The notes: generated by a model from the letters alone, not told the origin. Positions 21,997-32,033 are shown, counted from the first letter of the stretch. The stretch is DNA of 64,000 nt from Desulfosarcina sp. BuS5 (GCF_028752835.1 NZ_CP087952.1:62001-126000); one strand, 5' to 3'. Numbers and translations are program-made.

Positions 21997-22886
21997 ATAA
22001 ACAGAAACATATTTTTTTTATTTACTATTATTTTTTTAATTTTCAGGATTATTTATAGCTCAAAAGCGCACCTTAAAAAACCTTGTTTTTTGTCTTGACA
22101 ATGGGGAGTACCTTAGAGTATGAAAAATATTGAAAAATAAACCTCAAAATTAAGTTTGATATAACGTACTAATCACGTGGGGCGGCTTTTTGCTATCCCG
22201 TGCATTAGATTGTTATATTCTTAAGATCAGAATCGATTTTCAACTATTTTATTTTTGATCAGGGTAAAGAACTTTGTATTCCACCAGATAATGCTCTTTT
22301 AAACAATCAGGACAAATGCCGTGACTGACGTCAGCTTGTGAATGCTTGTAAATATAAACATCAACCTGCTCCCAGTATCCTTTATCATCCCTGACTTTCT
22401 TGCAAAATGAACAAATGGGAAGTATGCCCCTTAAGGTTTTTACCTCATCGAGAGCCCGTTGGAGATTCAGAATGGTTTTATAGCGCTCCGCTTCTGCTGC
22501 GGTGCGTTCTCTATTTTCGTTTTCCAGTTGTTGGTTTGTTTGAGCCTGCTTTTTTATCCTTTGTTCAATCTCGGCAGTGTATAGAATTTTTCTTAGCATG
22601 AAAAATGCCAAAAGAGTCGTCAATAGCAACGATCCAAATAAGACAATCTATCCTTGCCACATCTTCCGAGATTGATAATAGAAGTCCGACGGCCTAAGTG
22701 AAATTTTCCACTGGCGTTCTGCGAACTCAATATTTTTGCTCCAGAAAATGTCTTTTTGAATTTCCTCCGCTGATATCGGATTAGATTATCTATTATTTTT
22801 GACATCTGTGAAGGCCGGTGGTAAAGAATACGATTTTCTTTATCGGCAGACAAACATATCGTAAAGCGTTAAACAAATCCCTTCTC

Positions 22887-25148
22887 GTGCCAAGATAAAT
22901 CCGAATCGTTGGGATAAGACACAAGGTCTTTGAAACTCGATATTGTTACCAAGTGGGTGCTCGGGAAACGGTTTGTTTCCTTCATCTCTGCAGGGCTTGC
23001 TCTGGCATTGATGTTAAGATAGTCCCACCTGACTAAAGACTAACCAGCAGGTCAGTAGCGAAGTCCACAGGTAAACCCGGTAACGGGAGTCTGGAGCTGG
23101 ACGGAGCAAGATTGCAGGCTCTGTATTGAGCCCCGAAAAATGTATGGTTGTGGTCATTGTGATAATCCTGCTTGCAGGAAAAAGCCGACGCTTTGGAGAC
23201 AGCGGAAGGCAGCAGTCCTGAATATGCTAAGGCAAGTATTCAGGACACCACCGGGGTCTTAGACCAGGGCATGTACTCAAAGGGGTAGCTCGGGAACTTG
23301 GGAGACCCGGATGTTTCCTTGGGTAAAAAGAACGGTAACAGGAAATCCAGCGCAAGCGAAATCCCGGCGTTGCATAGGAATGTCCCGCCTTGCAACGAGT
23401 CTGCCATTGGCAGAAACACAAACATTAAAAGATGGGCGATACAAGGTATCAGGGGAGGATAGCGAAGAGCGAACGAACCTGAGATAAACATTCGGAAGTC
23501 TTAGCAGATCATAGTACCGATGATTAAGAATTGAACTATCTTGATCGGAAAGGTGGGGAAGTGATGCCCAAGCGACCCACTGCAGGGAAGGTGAAGCAGG
23601 GTATAACGTTTTTTTGGCAGGAATTATGGGAGATACACAGATGTCACAAACCATATCAACAAAAAGCCGAGAAATTGCAAGAACGGTCGCTTGCAATTCC
23701 AGACCGATAGAATGGGGACAACCACCGGTGTTAACAGGTGGGTCATCCCTTATCAAAATCGAGCTGCTTGCTCAAAGTAATCCTGAACTGGTATTTACAT
23801 CAGTAGTCCATCGGATAGACTTTGATTTACTGAAACAATCCTTTCGTAAAATTCGGAAAAGCAAATCTGCAGGAGTGGACAAGGTTACGGCAAAGGAGTA
23901 TGCCGAAAATCTTGATCAAAACCTCTATAATCTGTATGAACGACTGCGGAGAGGACAGTACGTTGCGTCTCCTGTAAAGCGTATCTGGATAGACAAGGAA
24001 GGAGGGAAAAAGCGTCCAATTGGCATACCTGTACTTGAGGATAAAATTGTCCAGAAAGCAGCAGCAGCCATATTGAATGTCATATTTGACAGGAATTTTT
24101 ACAATTTTTCCCATGCATTCAGAAAAGGTCGGAGCCAACACATGGCAATCAAAGATTTACGTGAGCAATGCTTGAAGCAGAATATCAGCTGGATAGTAAG
24201 CGCAGATATTACAGGACTATTTGACAATATTAATCACGAGTTACTTAAAGACATGATACGTCGGAGAGTAAGTGACGGCGGAATGATTCGCCTGATAGGG
24301 AAGTGGTTGAATGCAGGCGTAATGGAGGAAGGCAACCTGACGTACTCTGAAACGGGCACTCCACAGGGAGGAGTAATTTCCCCTGTGCTCAGTAATATCT
24401 TTCTTCATTATGTTTTAGATGACTGGTACGTGAAAGAAGTGATCCCCCGGATGAAAGGGAGATGCTCCATCATACGCTGGGCGGATGATTTCATCCTCGG
24501 GTTCGAGTATGAAAAAGACGCATTGCGTGTCATGGATGTATTACCCAGGCGGTTCGAACAGTTCGAGCTGTCACTTCACCCGGAAAAGACAAAACTGATT
24601 CGATTTTCCAAACGCATTAGCGGAAAGGGAAACGGGACGTTTGATTTTTTAGGGTTTACATTTTACTGGTCAAAATCATTAAAAGGGTACATGGTAATAA
24701 AGAAAAAGACGGCAAGAAAGCGTTCAAGCCGTTTTATGAAGAGAATATGGATATGGTGCAAGGATAACCGTCATAAGCCAATGGCCGAGCAGTATGAGAT
24801 TCTTTGCAGTAAACTGCGAGGTTTTTACCAGTACTTTGGAGTAATAAGTAACTACAAAGTGCTGGAAGTTGTGTTTGAATATACTGAGAAAGCATGGCGT
24901 CGATGGTTAAGCCGAAGAAGTCACAAGGGCGAAGTAATGTTCGAGGACTTGCGCACAACATACCCACTGCCATTACCCAGAATAGTCCATAATATTTGAT
25001 GCCGTAAGGGCTGCAAAGTTATACGCCAAACGGGGTGTCGCCTGTTTGGTTGATAATCCGGTAAAAAGGATTTGAACCGAGGAACCGTATGAGGGAAATC
25101 TTCACGTACGGGTCTGTAGGGGGGGCGTCGGGTAACCGATGCTCCTAC
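22887..25148 (+). mobile_element. Group II intron, antisense in the CHASE gene
   Basis: About 2.26 kb on the + strand. The 5' end is probably GTGCC at 22887 and the 3' end CTAC near 25148, deduced from where the interrupted CHASE reading resumes; boundaries are good to a few bases. Domain V is recognisable at about 25084-25112 (CCGTATGAGG...CACGTACGG), followed by a domain VI-like stem. Because it lies opposite to its host gene, splicing cannot restore that gene. Confidence 0.85.
23614..24999 (+). CDS. ltrA: Group II intron reverse transcriptase/maturase
   Basis: Up to 461 aa; the ATG at 23629 (MGDTQMSQT) is an alternative start. RT blocks: KSKSAGVDKVT (RT1), KRPIGIPVLEDKIVQKA (RT2), FSHAFRKGRSQH (RT3), SADITGLFDNINH (RT4), GTPQGGVISPVLSNIFLHYV (RT5), RWADDFILGF (RT6; WADD instead of YADD). 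Then the maturase (X) domain LRGFYQYFGV...AWRRWLSRRS. No HNH endonuclease domain follows, so mobility would depend on nicked or replicating DNA. Confidence 0.93.
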   Translation: MAGIMGDTQMSQTISTKSREIARTVACNSRPIEWGQPPVLTGGSSLIKIELLAQSNPELVFTSVVHRIDFDLLKQSFRKIRKSKSAGVDKVTAKEYAENLDQNLYNLYERLRRGQYVASPVKRIWIDKEGGKKRPIGIPVLEDKIVQKAAAAILNVIFDRNFYNFSHAFRKGRSQHMAIKDLREQCLKQNISWIVSADITGLFDNINHELLKDMIRRRVSDGGMIRLIGKWLNAGVMEEGNLTYSETGTPQGGVISPVLSNIFLHYVLDDWYVKEVIPRMKGRCSIIRWADDFILGFEYEKDALRVMDVLPRRFEQFELSLHPEKTKLIRFSKRISGKGNGTFDFLGFTFYWSKSLKGYMVIKKKTARKRSSRFMKRIWIWCKDNRHKPMAEQYEILCSKLRGFYQYFGVISNYKVLEVVFEYTEKAWRRWLSRRSHKGEVMFEDLRTTYPLPLPRIVHNI

Positions 25149-26067
25149 CTGGAATCGGAAAAGCCTCTCAGCGCGGTTTCTATTGCCTGGCCAATGCGAA
25201 GGACTTCTACAGCAAATCTTTTTCGGCGTTCTTCCGCTGTATTCAAGGGAACATCTTGATGATAGATTGGTAGGAGGAGCAGAATTCCGAACTGATTGCC
25301 GGTTTCCTGTACCAAGGTAATTCTGCCGGTGGTAGATAGCTTTCCCGTATTGAATCCTTTTGTGATGGCCTTTAGCCGTGTGCTATTGGAAGCGATGTCA
25401 AAACCTAAGGCAGGCCTATTGGTTTCCAAGGAATGTATATAATAGACGATGACATATTCCTCTCGGCGTGCAGCTCTAACCAACTCATTTGTTTCTGAAC
25501 GTTCCGTGAATTCAAAATCATCGAACCCATCTTTCCTTGCCGCGGATTCATAAAGGGTACGTTCCTCGTCCTTCACAAGAGGATTCCAAGAAAATACCTG
25601 GATCCCTGGATAGCGGGGCAGAACGCTTTTCACAAGGCCGGTGTACTTCTGACGGGTCACGAGTGATGAATTATCAAAAAAAAATCACCAAGGAACAGGA
25701 GTACCCCGACATAGGCATTTAAGCTGCTTTCTACGGCGTTCGTGTACGTTTTTGCCCAAGATTCGAATTCGCTGCGCTGATTCGTCTGTTCCCAACTGTG
25801 AATGAGCAAAAACATGACGAATGATACCGTGACCCCTAAAACAAGCAGAAATATTATGGGGAAATAGCGTCGCATTGGAATCAAAACACGATGTTTTATC
25901 TCATTTTCTTTTTGCATCTTGACCCTGCATTGTCGCTATGGCGTTAGGGTGGCTTCTATTTCCAGTTTTCACGATAGCTAATGTTCTATTTAAATAGTTT
26001 GATTTTTCATCTTCGATTTTACATATCAACTCATGATGAAAAATACAATAAAGAGGAGGCTTAAATT

Positions 26068-26193
26068 ATGTGCGAACAGCTCTGTCCTGAAGACCTGCTT
26101 AAGAATAATATAGATTCCCTTTTTCGAGTAAATGAAATAATAAATAGCTCACCATGGGTGATAGGCGCAAGCGTTTTGGCGCGCACTGTTTAA
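26068..26193 (+). CDS. Small truncated ORF, unknown
   Basis: 41 codons behind a strong GAGGAGG: MCEQLCPEDLLKNNIDSLFR then VNEIINSS. The N-terminal ~30 residues look genuine (acidic helix-forming start of a longer signalling protein is possible). The rest from about 26150 reads through the remains of a sugar kinase on the other strand, so the original 3' part has been replaced. Confidence 0.4.
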   Translation: MCEQLCPEDLLKNNIDSLFRVNEIINSSPWVIGASVLARTV

Positions 26194-26344
26194 CTTTCGG
26201 CGCTTCGTTTAATAACCAGTGTAATTTGGTTGCACCATAATAGGCTGACAAGGGCAACCCGGTGGCCAGTTGAATATCGGCTTCGTGTGAGCGCAGGGTC
26301 TGCATAAAATCGACAGCGCGAGTGTCCTGCCAGCTCAGAATATT
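26120..26344 (-). pseudogene. FGGY carbohydrate kinase, internal fragment
   Basis: Minus-strand reading SNILSWQDTRAVDFMQTLR, TGLPLSAYYGATKLHWLLNE and SPMVSYLLFHLLEKG matches the WQDTR...TGLxxxxYxxxTKLxWLL core of glycerol/xylulose kinases. Both ends are missing. More GC-rich than its surroundings. Flanked on the right by a GC-rich hairpin (about 26383-26455). Confidence 0.7.
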
Positions 26345-26465
26345 ACTTAAAGCTTTGCCCTGTATGTTTCACGCCAGCACACTGGAGTCGGCGGCGCAGC
26401 CGCCGAGAACGTTGCAAATCAGCCGCCGCTGTAAGCGGTCGGCTGTATTTGCCTTGTTCGGTCAT

Positions 26466-26645
26466 CTAATCTGCATTAAGATTCTTCAAAATCTTCTTTG
26501 CTAATGGTTCTTTGATCTCGATGTGCCGAGGGACAGCTTCCGTAGTTCCATTCTTTGGATTAATCCAAAGTGAATGTGAGGCGCCTTCCCGCTTCAGGTA
26601 GCAACCCGCGATTCTCAACATTCGCTCCAGGTCCCGTCGCTTCAT
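26466..26645 (-). CDS. hicA: HicA-family toxin (mRNA interferase)
   Basis: 59 aa: MKRRDLERMLRIAGCYLKRE, GASHSLWINPKNG, PRHIEIKEPLAKKILKNL. The catalytic His lies in GASHS in the usual HicA position, within a double-stranded-RNA-binding-like fold. Translation starts in a 4-base ATGA overlap with hicB. Type II toxin cleaving mRNA; paired with the antitoxin directly upstream. Confidence 0.85.
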   Translation of the reverse strand: MKRRDLERMLRIAGCYLKREGASHSLWINPKNGTTEAVPRHIEIKEPLAKKILKNLNAD

Positions 26646-26860
26646 CCAATCATCACCGTATCTTGGATAGTGTCATCAGGCAGCCCTCGGAGGATGTCAG
26701 CCTTGCGATCCTCCAAGATCAACTCAATAGCCTGTCGCAAATTAGCCTTGGTTTTCTCTATTGTCTCACCCTGTCCATTGGCACCAGGCACCTCCGGGCA
26801 GATAGCCCAGAAGCCGCCCTCGGGTGCGGCTTCTATGATTGCTGTGAATTCTGCCTTCAT
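26642..26860 (-). CDS. hicB: HicB-family antitoxin
   Basis: 72 aa: MKAEFTAIIEAAPEGGFWAI then CPEVPGANGQGETIEKTKAN and LRQAIELILEDR. Typical partial RNase H-like HicB fold with the Y/W-x-A-x2-PE-x-PG strand. It is the short form without a C-terminal DNA-binding domain. Antitoxin-first order (hicB-hicA), translationally coupled. Confidence 0.88.
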   Translation of the reverse strand: MKAEFTAIIEAAPEGGFWAICPEVPGANGQGETIEKTKANLRQAIELILEDRKADILRGLPDDTIQDTVMIG

Positions 26861-27018
26861 TATGATCTCCTATCGTTTGATGTTGACCGAACACTAAGCT
26901 GAGGAGCCAGGCGTTTAAACCCCAAAAGCTCCGATGAAAGTTAAATTTTCCTGAACCAGGCATTTCCGAAAGGCCGCGCAGTAAGCCTGGTCCCTCTCCA
27001 GCGTTTTGTTCTGCTATT

Positions 27019-27249
27019 CTACTTGCATTTTTTGTAAACAAATTCTGGATCTAAGTCAGCTCCAGATTCCCATTCTATAGTGTCAAATGCCACCCGAACA
27101 CGAGAGAATTCATTTTGATTTTTTAGACTTTGGAAAACTCCAAAATCCAAAAATGGTTTCATATCCAGAATTCCACGTTCCCCATTATCAAAAGTTACTG
27201 AAAGTATATAATTTTTTTTTGGAATTACTTCTTTAACTGCTGGATACAT
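27019..27249 (-). CDS. DUF2442 domain protein
   Basis: 76 aa: MYPAVKEVIPKKNYILSVTF, DNGERGILDMKPFLDFGVF, ending in WESGADLDPEFVY. This is the DUF2442 pattern (strand, GxxxxxDxxPxL, and W-x-x-G-x-D-L-x-P). Eleven bases downstream of a DUF4160 gene; the two families commonly occur as a pair with toxin-antitoxin-like behaviour suspected. Confidence 0.82.
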   Translation of the reverse strand: MYPAVKEVIPKKNYILSVTFDNGERGILDMKPFLDFGVFQSLKNQNEFSRVRVAFDTIEWESGADLDPEFVYKKCK

Positions 27250-27260
27250 TATTTTGCCTC

Positions 27261-27527
27261 CTATTGAAGAGGTTGAATATTAAACGGCTTTTCACCATTC
27301 ATTAGTAGTGTCCAATTAGCCATTAATTCTTCTTGATGAAGCTCTGCCCATGCAATTACAAGTCTCGATTGCTTCTTTGGCAATTTGCCTTGGGTTATTT
27401 CGCATGTTTGAATATCGACAGAGGCTCTATACTCCCCATAGTATACATGGAAATGCGGGGGTGGGTGTTTACTTGGGGCATAATACATTCGTATAATAAT
27501 GCCATAAAACATTGAAATTGTGGGCAT
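27261..27527 (-). CDS. DUF4160 domain protein
   Basis: 88 aa from the ATG at 27527, which follows GAGGAGG. MPTISMFYGIIIRMYYAPSK then HPPPHFHVYYGEYRASVDI is the diagnostic DUF4160 motif (HxPPHxH). First gene of the DUF4160-DUF2442 pair. Biochemical function unknown; the His-rich HPPPHFH could bind metal. Confidence 0.85.
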   Translation of the reverse strand: MPTISMFYGIIIRMYYAPSKHPPPHFHVYYGEYRASVDIQTCEITQGKLPKKQSRLVIAWAELHQEELMANWTLLMNGEKPFNIQPLQ

Positions 27528-27551
27528 AAGTCCTCCTCTGCAATCAAGCAT

Positions 27552-27899
27552 GTTTCATTTTTTGGCTCTTTCGTGTTTCAATATAGCCATAATATATGTA
27601 TACCATAATTACACGCGTTTACCAATTCGGTTTTATTTTGAAAGCAGAACATGGCATATAAGAAAGAACATTGCCCAAAGTAGGTTCAATTTTGCTTTTT
27701 TCCCGTGATATAATAATTTTGTTTTGGACTTCTATTCCTGCCTGCCCCTGTTATTTCCAGCAATCCTTGTTCCAGTAATTGATTTAGAATATTTTTCTTA
27801 AACTTGGTGTCTTTTTGCGCTTTGAGTGTTTTTTATAAATTGCACCTGAAATGCGATAGCTGTTTTGTTTTACAGTCTTTATGTCAATGTTCTAAACAT
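27552..27899. other. Intergenic region with a winged-helix remnant
   Basis: No intact gene. On the minus strand, about 27812-27713, DTKFKKNILNQLLEQGLLEI resembles the C-terminal winged helix of AlbA_2/Fic-type proteins. The rest is AT-rich without a visible signal. Confidence 0.4.
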
Positions 27900-28490
27900 T
27901 TACCCAGAGATTATTCCCTCTTTAATAATAAACTGTCTGTCGGAAACTCTTTTTAACTGCTCTATATCATGTCCGGCAAATATCATGGATGATTCTGTTT
28001 CAGAAATATATTTGATTAGTATTTTTTCAACCTTCAAAGTATTTTTTGTATCAAGATTAGCTGTAGGTTCATCCAAAAGAAGAACTTTAGGATTGTTTGA
28101 TAAGAGACGAAGCAATGCAAGACGCTGGCGTTCACCGCTTGAAAGCCTGCTCACCTTCCATCTAAGAATTGTATGATCAAAACCTAGTATTTGCAACTGA
28201 CTTTTGTCCGGATTATAGAAATGTTCTCCAACAGAATCAAACCACCAACTGCTTTCGGAAGGTAGTAAACCGACTTTTCTTCTCCAAACATGAGCCGGAA
28301 ATTCCCTGTATTCTTTTCCATCCAAAAAAAGACTGCCGGAATGATCGTCAATGTCTGCTATGGCCCTTAGAAAGAGTGTTTTACCTGATCCTGAAGGACC
28401 TGTTATTCCAATAGATTCCGATCTGTATAGAGTAATATCAACAGGGCCGATATTATGAAAATATAAGGAATCTATTTTTAACCGTTCCAA
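27900..28490 (-). CDS. ABC transporter ATP-binding protein (FetA/YbbL-like)
   Basis: 196 aa, short soluble ATPase. Walker A GPSGSGKT, signature LSSGERQRLALLRLL, Walker B VLLLDEPTANLD, H-loop FAGHD. The size and SWWFDSVGEHF Q-loop region resemble E. coli FetA (YbbL). No permease gene is next to it, so the partner is elsewhere or lost. Starts with TTG one base after the mnmG stop, so it is co-transcribed with and probably coupled to mnmG. Confidence 0.85.
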   Translation of the reverse strand: MERLKIDSLYFHNIGPVDITLYRSESIGITGPSGSGKTLFLRAIADIDDHSGSLFLDGKEYREFPAHVWRRKVGLLPSESSWWFDSVGEHFYNPDKSQLQILGFDHTILRWKVSRLSSGERQRLALLRLLSNNPKVLLLDEPTANLDTKNTLKVEKILIKYISETESSMIFAGHDIEQLKRVSDRQFIIKEGIISG

Positions 28491-28491
28491 T

Positions 28492-30369
28492 TTAACCCCG
28501 TTTTTCGTGTCCTTTAATTGCTATCATAAGTACGGAAATTGCAACCGGCGTTATTCCTTCAATGCGGGAGGCCTGTCCCAGGGAGGCCGGCCTTATTTTA
28601 GTTAATTTTGATTTAAGTTCATTCGACAGGCCGTGTACAGCATTGTAATCTATATTATCCGGTATTTTTATTTTTTCCAAATATTTAAATTTGTTAATCT
28701 CTTTCAGTTGTCTCTTTATATATCCTTCATATTTTATCTCTATCTCCACCTGCCTGGTTATTTTGCTGCTTAGCGTATTATTGCTTTTAGCAAGAATCTC
28801 CACGGTGGTGTAATCTAATTCCGCTCTTTTTAAAAGCTGATCAAGATGTATACCATTATTAATGGGCTGGGTTCCCCTGGAAACAAGATAATCATTTATC
28901 TTTTTTTTAGGTTTAACAACTATTCCTTTTATCCGTTTAATCTCTTTTTCTATCTCCTCTTTTCTTGCTTTAATATCTTTCAGGGTATTATCATCTATCA
29001 AGCCTAACTCATGCCCTTTTTCCATTAATCTCAGATCTGCATTATCCTCTCTCATCGTGAGTCTGTATTCGGCTCTGGATGTAAACATCCTGTATGGTTC
29101 TTTGGTTCCTCTTGTTATAAGATCATCAATCATAACACCCATGAAAGCCTGGGAGCGATCTAGGATAAAGTCAGATCTGCCCTGCGTTCTGCAAGCAGCA
29201 TTGATCCCGGCCCACATTCCCTGGGCTGCAGCCTCTTCATAACCCGAAGTGCCGTTGATCTGGCCAGCCATATAAAGACCGGATACAAGTTTTGTTTCAA
29301 GAGTTGTTTTTAGCTGGACAGGATTTACATAATCATACTCTATAGCATAAGCTGGCCGCATTATTTCCGCCTCTTCCAGCCCTTTGACGGATCTTATAAA
29401 TTTTATCTGAACATCCATAGGCAGACTGTTCCCAAGACCACTGGCATAGATTTCATCAGTATCAAGCCCCTCAGGTTCCAGGATCACCTGATGCCTGTCC
29501 CTGTCGGGAAATCTTACTATTTTATCTTCGAATGAGGGGCAATACCGCGCTGCAACACCTTTTATAATACCGCTATGCAATGCGCTCAGGTGCAAGCTGC
29601 TCCGCACAATGTTATGCACATTTCTGTCTGTATGTCCTATATATACAGATACCTGAGGCATTTTAATCTTATCTGAAAAAAAAGAAAACGGAGTCGGATC
29701 ATTTTCTGAATCCTTCCGGGTGAATTGTGAAAAATCTATACTCCCTTTTTTTAATCTGGGAGGAGTACCGGTTTTCATCCTGCCGAGTCGGAACCCTATA
29801 TCTTTTAAATGTGCCGGAAGGCCATAGGAGGCAAACTCACCAGCCCGTCCGGCCTTAAAAGATTTAAAGCCGATATGAACCAGGCCGCATAAAAACGTTC
29901 CAGTTGCCAGAATAACGTTTTCAGCCTGATAACCGAAGCCGGTCTGATCTTCCACTCCTGCGATCCTGCCGTTTTCCACGACAAGTTTGTCAACCATGGC
30001 TTGCTTAACGCTCAGGTTGGCCTGTTTTTCAATAACCGACTTCATGGCCATATGATAGCGAATCTTGTCATTTTGGGTTCTTGAAGACTGCACCGCGGGC
30101 CCTTTTTTTGTGTTGAGGGTTCGATACTGGATGGCGGTTTTATCCGCTGTTTTGGCCATCTCGCCCCCAAGTGCATCTATTTCTTTGACAAGCTGCCCCT
30201 TGGCCATGCCGCCTATGGAGGGGCTGCACGGCATCGCCGCGATTTTGTCCAGATCTATGGCCATCAGCAGAACCCTGCACCCCATCCTTGCCGCGGCCAG
30301 GGCAGCTTCACAACCGGCATGGCCCGCGCCGACAATAATTATATCATATTTTTTATTATATAAATTCAT
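28492..30369 (-). CDS. mnmG: tRNA uridine 5-carboxymethylaminomethyl modification enzyme
   Basis: 625 aa FAD enzyme (GidA) acting with MnmE on wobble U34 of tRNAs. FAD-binding [20 protein letters not shown] near residue 10, [32 protein letters not shown], and the C-terminal helical domain ending [20 protein letters not shown]. Full length. Often near the replication origin in bacteria, as dnaN and gyrB are here. Divergent from the sigma-54 regulator gene. Confidence 0.96.
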   Translation of the reverse strand: MNLYNKKYDIIIVGAGHAGCEAALAAARMGCRVLLMAIDLDKIAAMPCSPSIGGMAKGQLVKEIDALGGEMAKTADKTAIQYRTLNTKKGPAVQSSRTQNDKIRYHMAMKSVIEKQANLSVKQAMVDKLVVENGRIAGVEDQTGFGYQAENVILATGTFLCGLVHIGFKSFKAGRAGEFASYGLPAHLKDIGFRLGRMKTGTPPRLKKGSIDFSQFTRKDSENDPTPFSFFSDKIKMPQVSVYIGHTDRNVHNIVRSSLHLSALHSGIIKGVAARYCPSFEDKIVRFPDRDRHQVILEPEGLDTDEIYASGLGNSLPMDVQIKFIRSVKGLEEAEIMRPAYAIEYDYVNPVQLKTTLETKLVSGLYMAGQINGTSGYEEAAAQGMWAGINAACRTQGRSDFILDRSQAFMGVMIDDLITRGTKEPYRMFTSRAEYRLTMREDNADLRLMEKGHELGLIDDNTLKDIKARKEEIEKEIKRIKGIVVKPKKKINDYLVSRGTQPINNGIHLDQLLKRAELDYTTVEILAKSNNTLSSKITRQVEIEIKYEGYIKRQLKEINKFKYLEKIKIPDNIDYNAVHGLSNELKSKLTKIRPASLGQASRIEGITPVAISVLMIAIKGHEKRG

Positions 30370-30618
30370 AAGAATATTATCTATCTGGTTTTTTCATTAA
30401 ATCTAAATTTTTTATCCCAACGCATTGCAAAATAATCTTGTAATTTCATTATAGTTTGATAAAGTTCACCTATCCCATCTTTGTGAAAAAATAGCAAAAA
30501 GTGGTATTTTTTAAGCATACCTTATAACATTATGAAATATTTTAGCAACAAAATTAATGTGTTACAAACTACATTTGCGCAATTTCTCAATTCTTGCGTT
30601 ATTTGATGATAAGCGAGA

Positions 30619-31959
30619 ATGAAAAAAATATTACTTAAAAAAATATCTTCCGAACCTGAAAATCTGGAGCGGATCCTGGATAATCTTCAAGACGGTATAA
30701 TTGCTCATGATCTGGAGCGGCGTATTTTTTATTATAACCGGAAAGCTGAAGAAATAACAGGCTACAGTAGAGATGAAGTCCTTGGAAAAGATTGTCATGA
30801 AGCGCATGGCGGGCCTTTTTGCGGTGAACATTGCCAGTTCTGCAATCCCTCCCAAGAAAAAAAAATAGATACCGATACAGTTGATTATTCCATCACTATA
30901 ACAACTAAAAGCGGAGAAATCCGTCAGCTTGACATGGTATCCACCATGATGAAAGATAAAAACGGTCAGGATTTCGGCGTGCTGGCTTCATTTAAAGATG
31001 TAACCGATATTCTAGATCTGCAAATCAGGCTGGGTGAAATTTCAAACTTTGCCAATATTATCGGCCGGAATTCCAGGATGCTTCAGGTTTTCCAGCAGAT
31101 CAGGGATGTTGCTTCATATGACTCAGCGATACATATTCATGGTGAAACCGGAACCGGCAAGGAGCTTGTGGCGATGGCTATTCATAATAAAAGTCATCGC
31201 AGCGGCGCTCCTTTTGTGGCAATCAACTGCGGGGCTCTTCCTGAGGGCTTGATTGAAAGCGAGCTTTTTGGCCATCTTAAAGGAGCTTTTTCAGGGGCGG
31301 TTCGTGATAAAAAAGGCCGCTTTGAATTAGCTGAGGGCGGCACCATTTTTTTGGACGAGGTTGCAGAATTGCCGAAACATGTCCAGGTAAAATTGCTTCG
31401 TTTTTTGCAGGAAGGAACCCTTGAAAAAGTCGGCAGTGAAAAAACGATTTCTGTAAATACGCGCATAATAAGTGCAAGCAATAAAAACCTTAAAAAGGAG
31501 GTCAAAAAAAATAATTTTCGCGATGACCTGTATTACCGATTAAATGTCATACCAATTGATCTCCCGCCCCTTCGCGAGAGGAAGAGCGACATTCCTCTTT
31601 TGTGCAATCATTTCCTTAAGCAAGTCGCTGAAAAATATAAAAAGGAACGTCTGCATATTTCCAAAGAAGCTATGTATGCAATGATGGATTATAGCTGGCC
31701 CGGTAATGTGAGAGAACTTGAAAATGCCATACAGTTCGCTATTATCAAATGTAAGGGCAATATTATATCTTTTGAAAATCTTCCAATGGAACTGGCTGGT
31801 AGTCAGGTTGATCGCAAAAAGCGCGGTCCCTTTAAAAAACTTGATATTCATGCGGTACAAGCAACCCTGGAAAAGACCGGGGGTAATAAAGCCCGGGCTG
31901 CCAGGCTGCTTGGTGTTGGAAGGGCCACCCTATACCGTTTTTTGAACGACCATTCGTAA
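30619..31959 (+). CDS. Sigma-54-dependent regulator: PAS, AAA+, Fis
   Basis: 446 aa. N-terminal PAS domain (DNLQDGIIAHDLERRIFYYN ... AEEITGYSR) with a cysteine/histidine-rich loop: DCHEAHGGPFCGEHCQFC near residues 59-76. AAA+ motifs: GETGTGKE (Walker A), GAFSGA (sigma-54 contact loop GAFTGA variant with Ser), GGTIFLDEV (Walker B). The C-terminal Fis-type HTH ends KARAARLLGVGRATLYRFL. An enhancer-binding protein activating sigma-54 RNA polymerase. The Cys/His loop suggests metal, heme, Fe-S or redox sensing. It precedes the oxygen-defence genes and a perfect palindrome (32016-32033), its likely targets. Confidence 0.92.
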   Translation: MKKILLKKISSEPENLERILDNLQDGIIAHDLERRIFYYNRKAEEITGYSRDEVLGKDCHEAHGGPFCGEHCQFCNPSQEKKIDTDTVDYSITITTKSGEIRQLDMVSTMMKDKNGQDFGVLASFKDVTDILDLQIRLGEISNFANIIGRNSRMLQVFQQIRDVASYDSAIHIHGETGTGKELVAMAIHNKSHRSGAPFVAINCGALPEGLIESELFGHLKGAFSGAVRDKKGRFELAEGGTIFLDEVAELPKHVQVKLLRFLQEGTLEKVGSEKTISVNTRIISASNKNLKKEVKKNNFRDDLYYRLNVIPIDLPPLRERKSDIPLLCNHFLKQVAEKYKKERLHISKEAMYAMMDYSWPGNVRELENAIQFAIIKCKGNIISFENLPMELAGSQVDRKKRGPFKKLDIHAVQATLEKTGGNKARAARLLGVGRATLYRFLNDHS

Positions 31960-32015
31960 ACAGCGTCTTAAATAAGAATGCTGCTTTCCCCAATTCATAC
32001 GAGAATCTTGTTGCA

Positions 32016-32033
32016 TGAGACACTAATGTCTCA
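32016..32033. promoter_or_regulatory. Perfect palindrome, candidate enhancer-binding site
   Basis: TGAGACA-CTAA-TGTCTCA, 57 bases after the regulator stop and ~210 bases before a weak sigma-54-like promoter. Perfect 7-bp arms with a 4-base spacer and no T-tract fit a Fis-type dimer site better than a terminator. Confidence 0.55.

Larger units (their letters stand above)
20110..22114 (+). mobile_element. IS3-like element copy C, complete
   Basis: 2,005 bp with ends AATACTCCCC and AAGGTACTCCCC (as complement), flanked by the duplication AGAGTAT (20103-20109 and 22115-22121). Contains orfA, orfB, the RHH-like passenger and a repeat-rich AT segment. Nearly identical to copy B, which implies recent activity. 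Seven-base duplications are longer than the usual 3-5 for IS3 elements. Confidence 0.93.
22249..25917 (-). pseudogene. CHASE-domain membrane sensor, broken and intron-split
   Basis: Minus strand from 25917: MQKENEIKH, a transmembrane segment (YFPIIFLLVLGVTVSFVMFLL), then CHASE sequence SFESWAK-like to FLGDFF. A frameshift in a run of nine A (25676-25684, + strand) leads to VTRQKYTGLVKSVLPRYPGI and on to IETALRGFSDSR. The group II intron interrupts here. The gene resumes with LTLYDM / SADKENRILYHRPSQ, FAERQWKISLRP, a TAG stop before IVLFGSLLLTTLLAFFMLR (second TM segment), then a coiled coil and LRGILPICSFCKKVRDDKGY with CPDC near the end. At least two frameshifts and one or two nonsense codons. 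Collinearity across the intron is clear. Confidence 0.85.

Noticed and set aside
23227-23756. Several minus-strand frames up to 159 aa within the intron
   Set aside because: They are opposite the structured intron RNA and the RT 5' end; composition reflects RNA secondary structure.
26345-26465. Integron attC site next to hicA
   Set aside because: A GC-rich imperfect hairpin is present but convincing paired R/L boxes (GTTRRRY/RYYYAAC) could not be placed.
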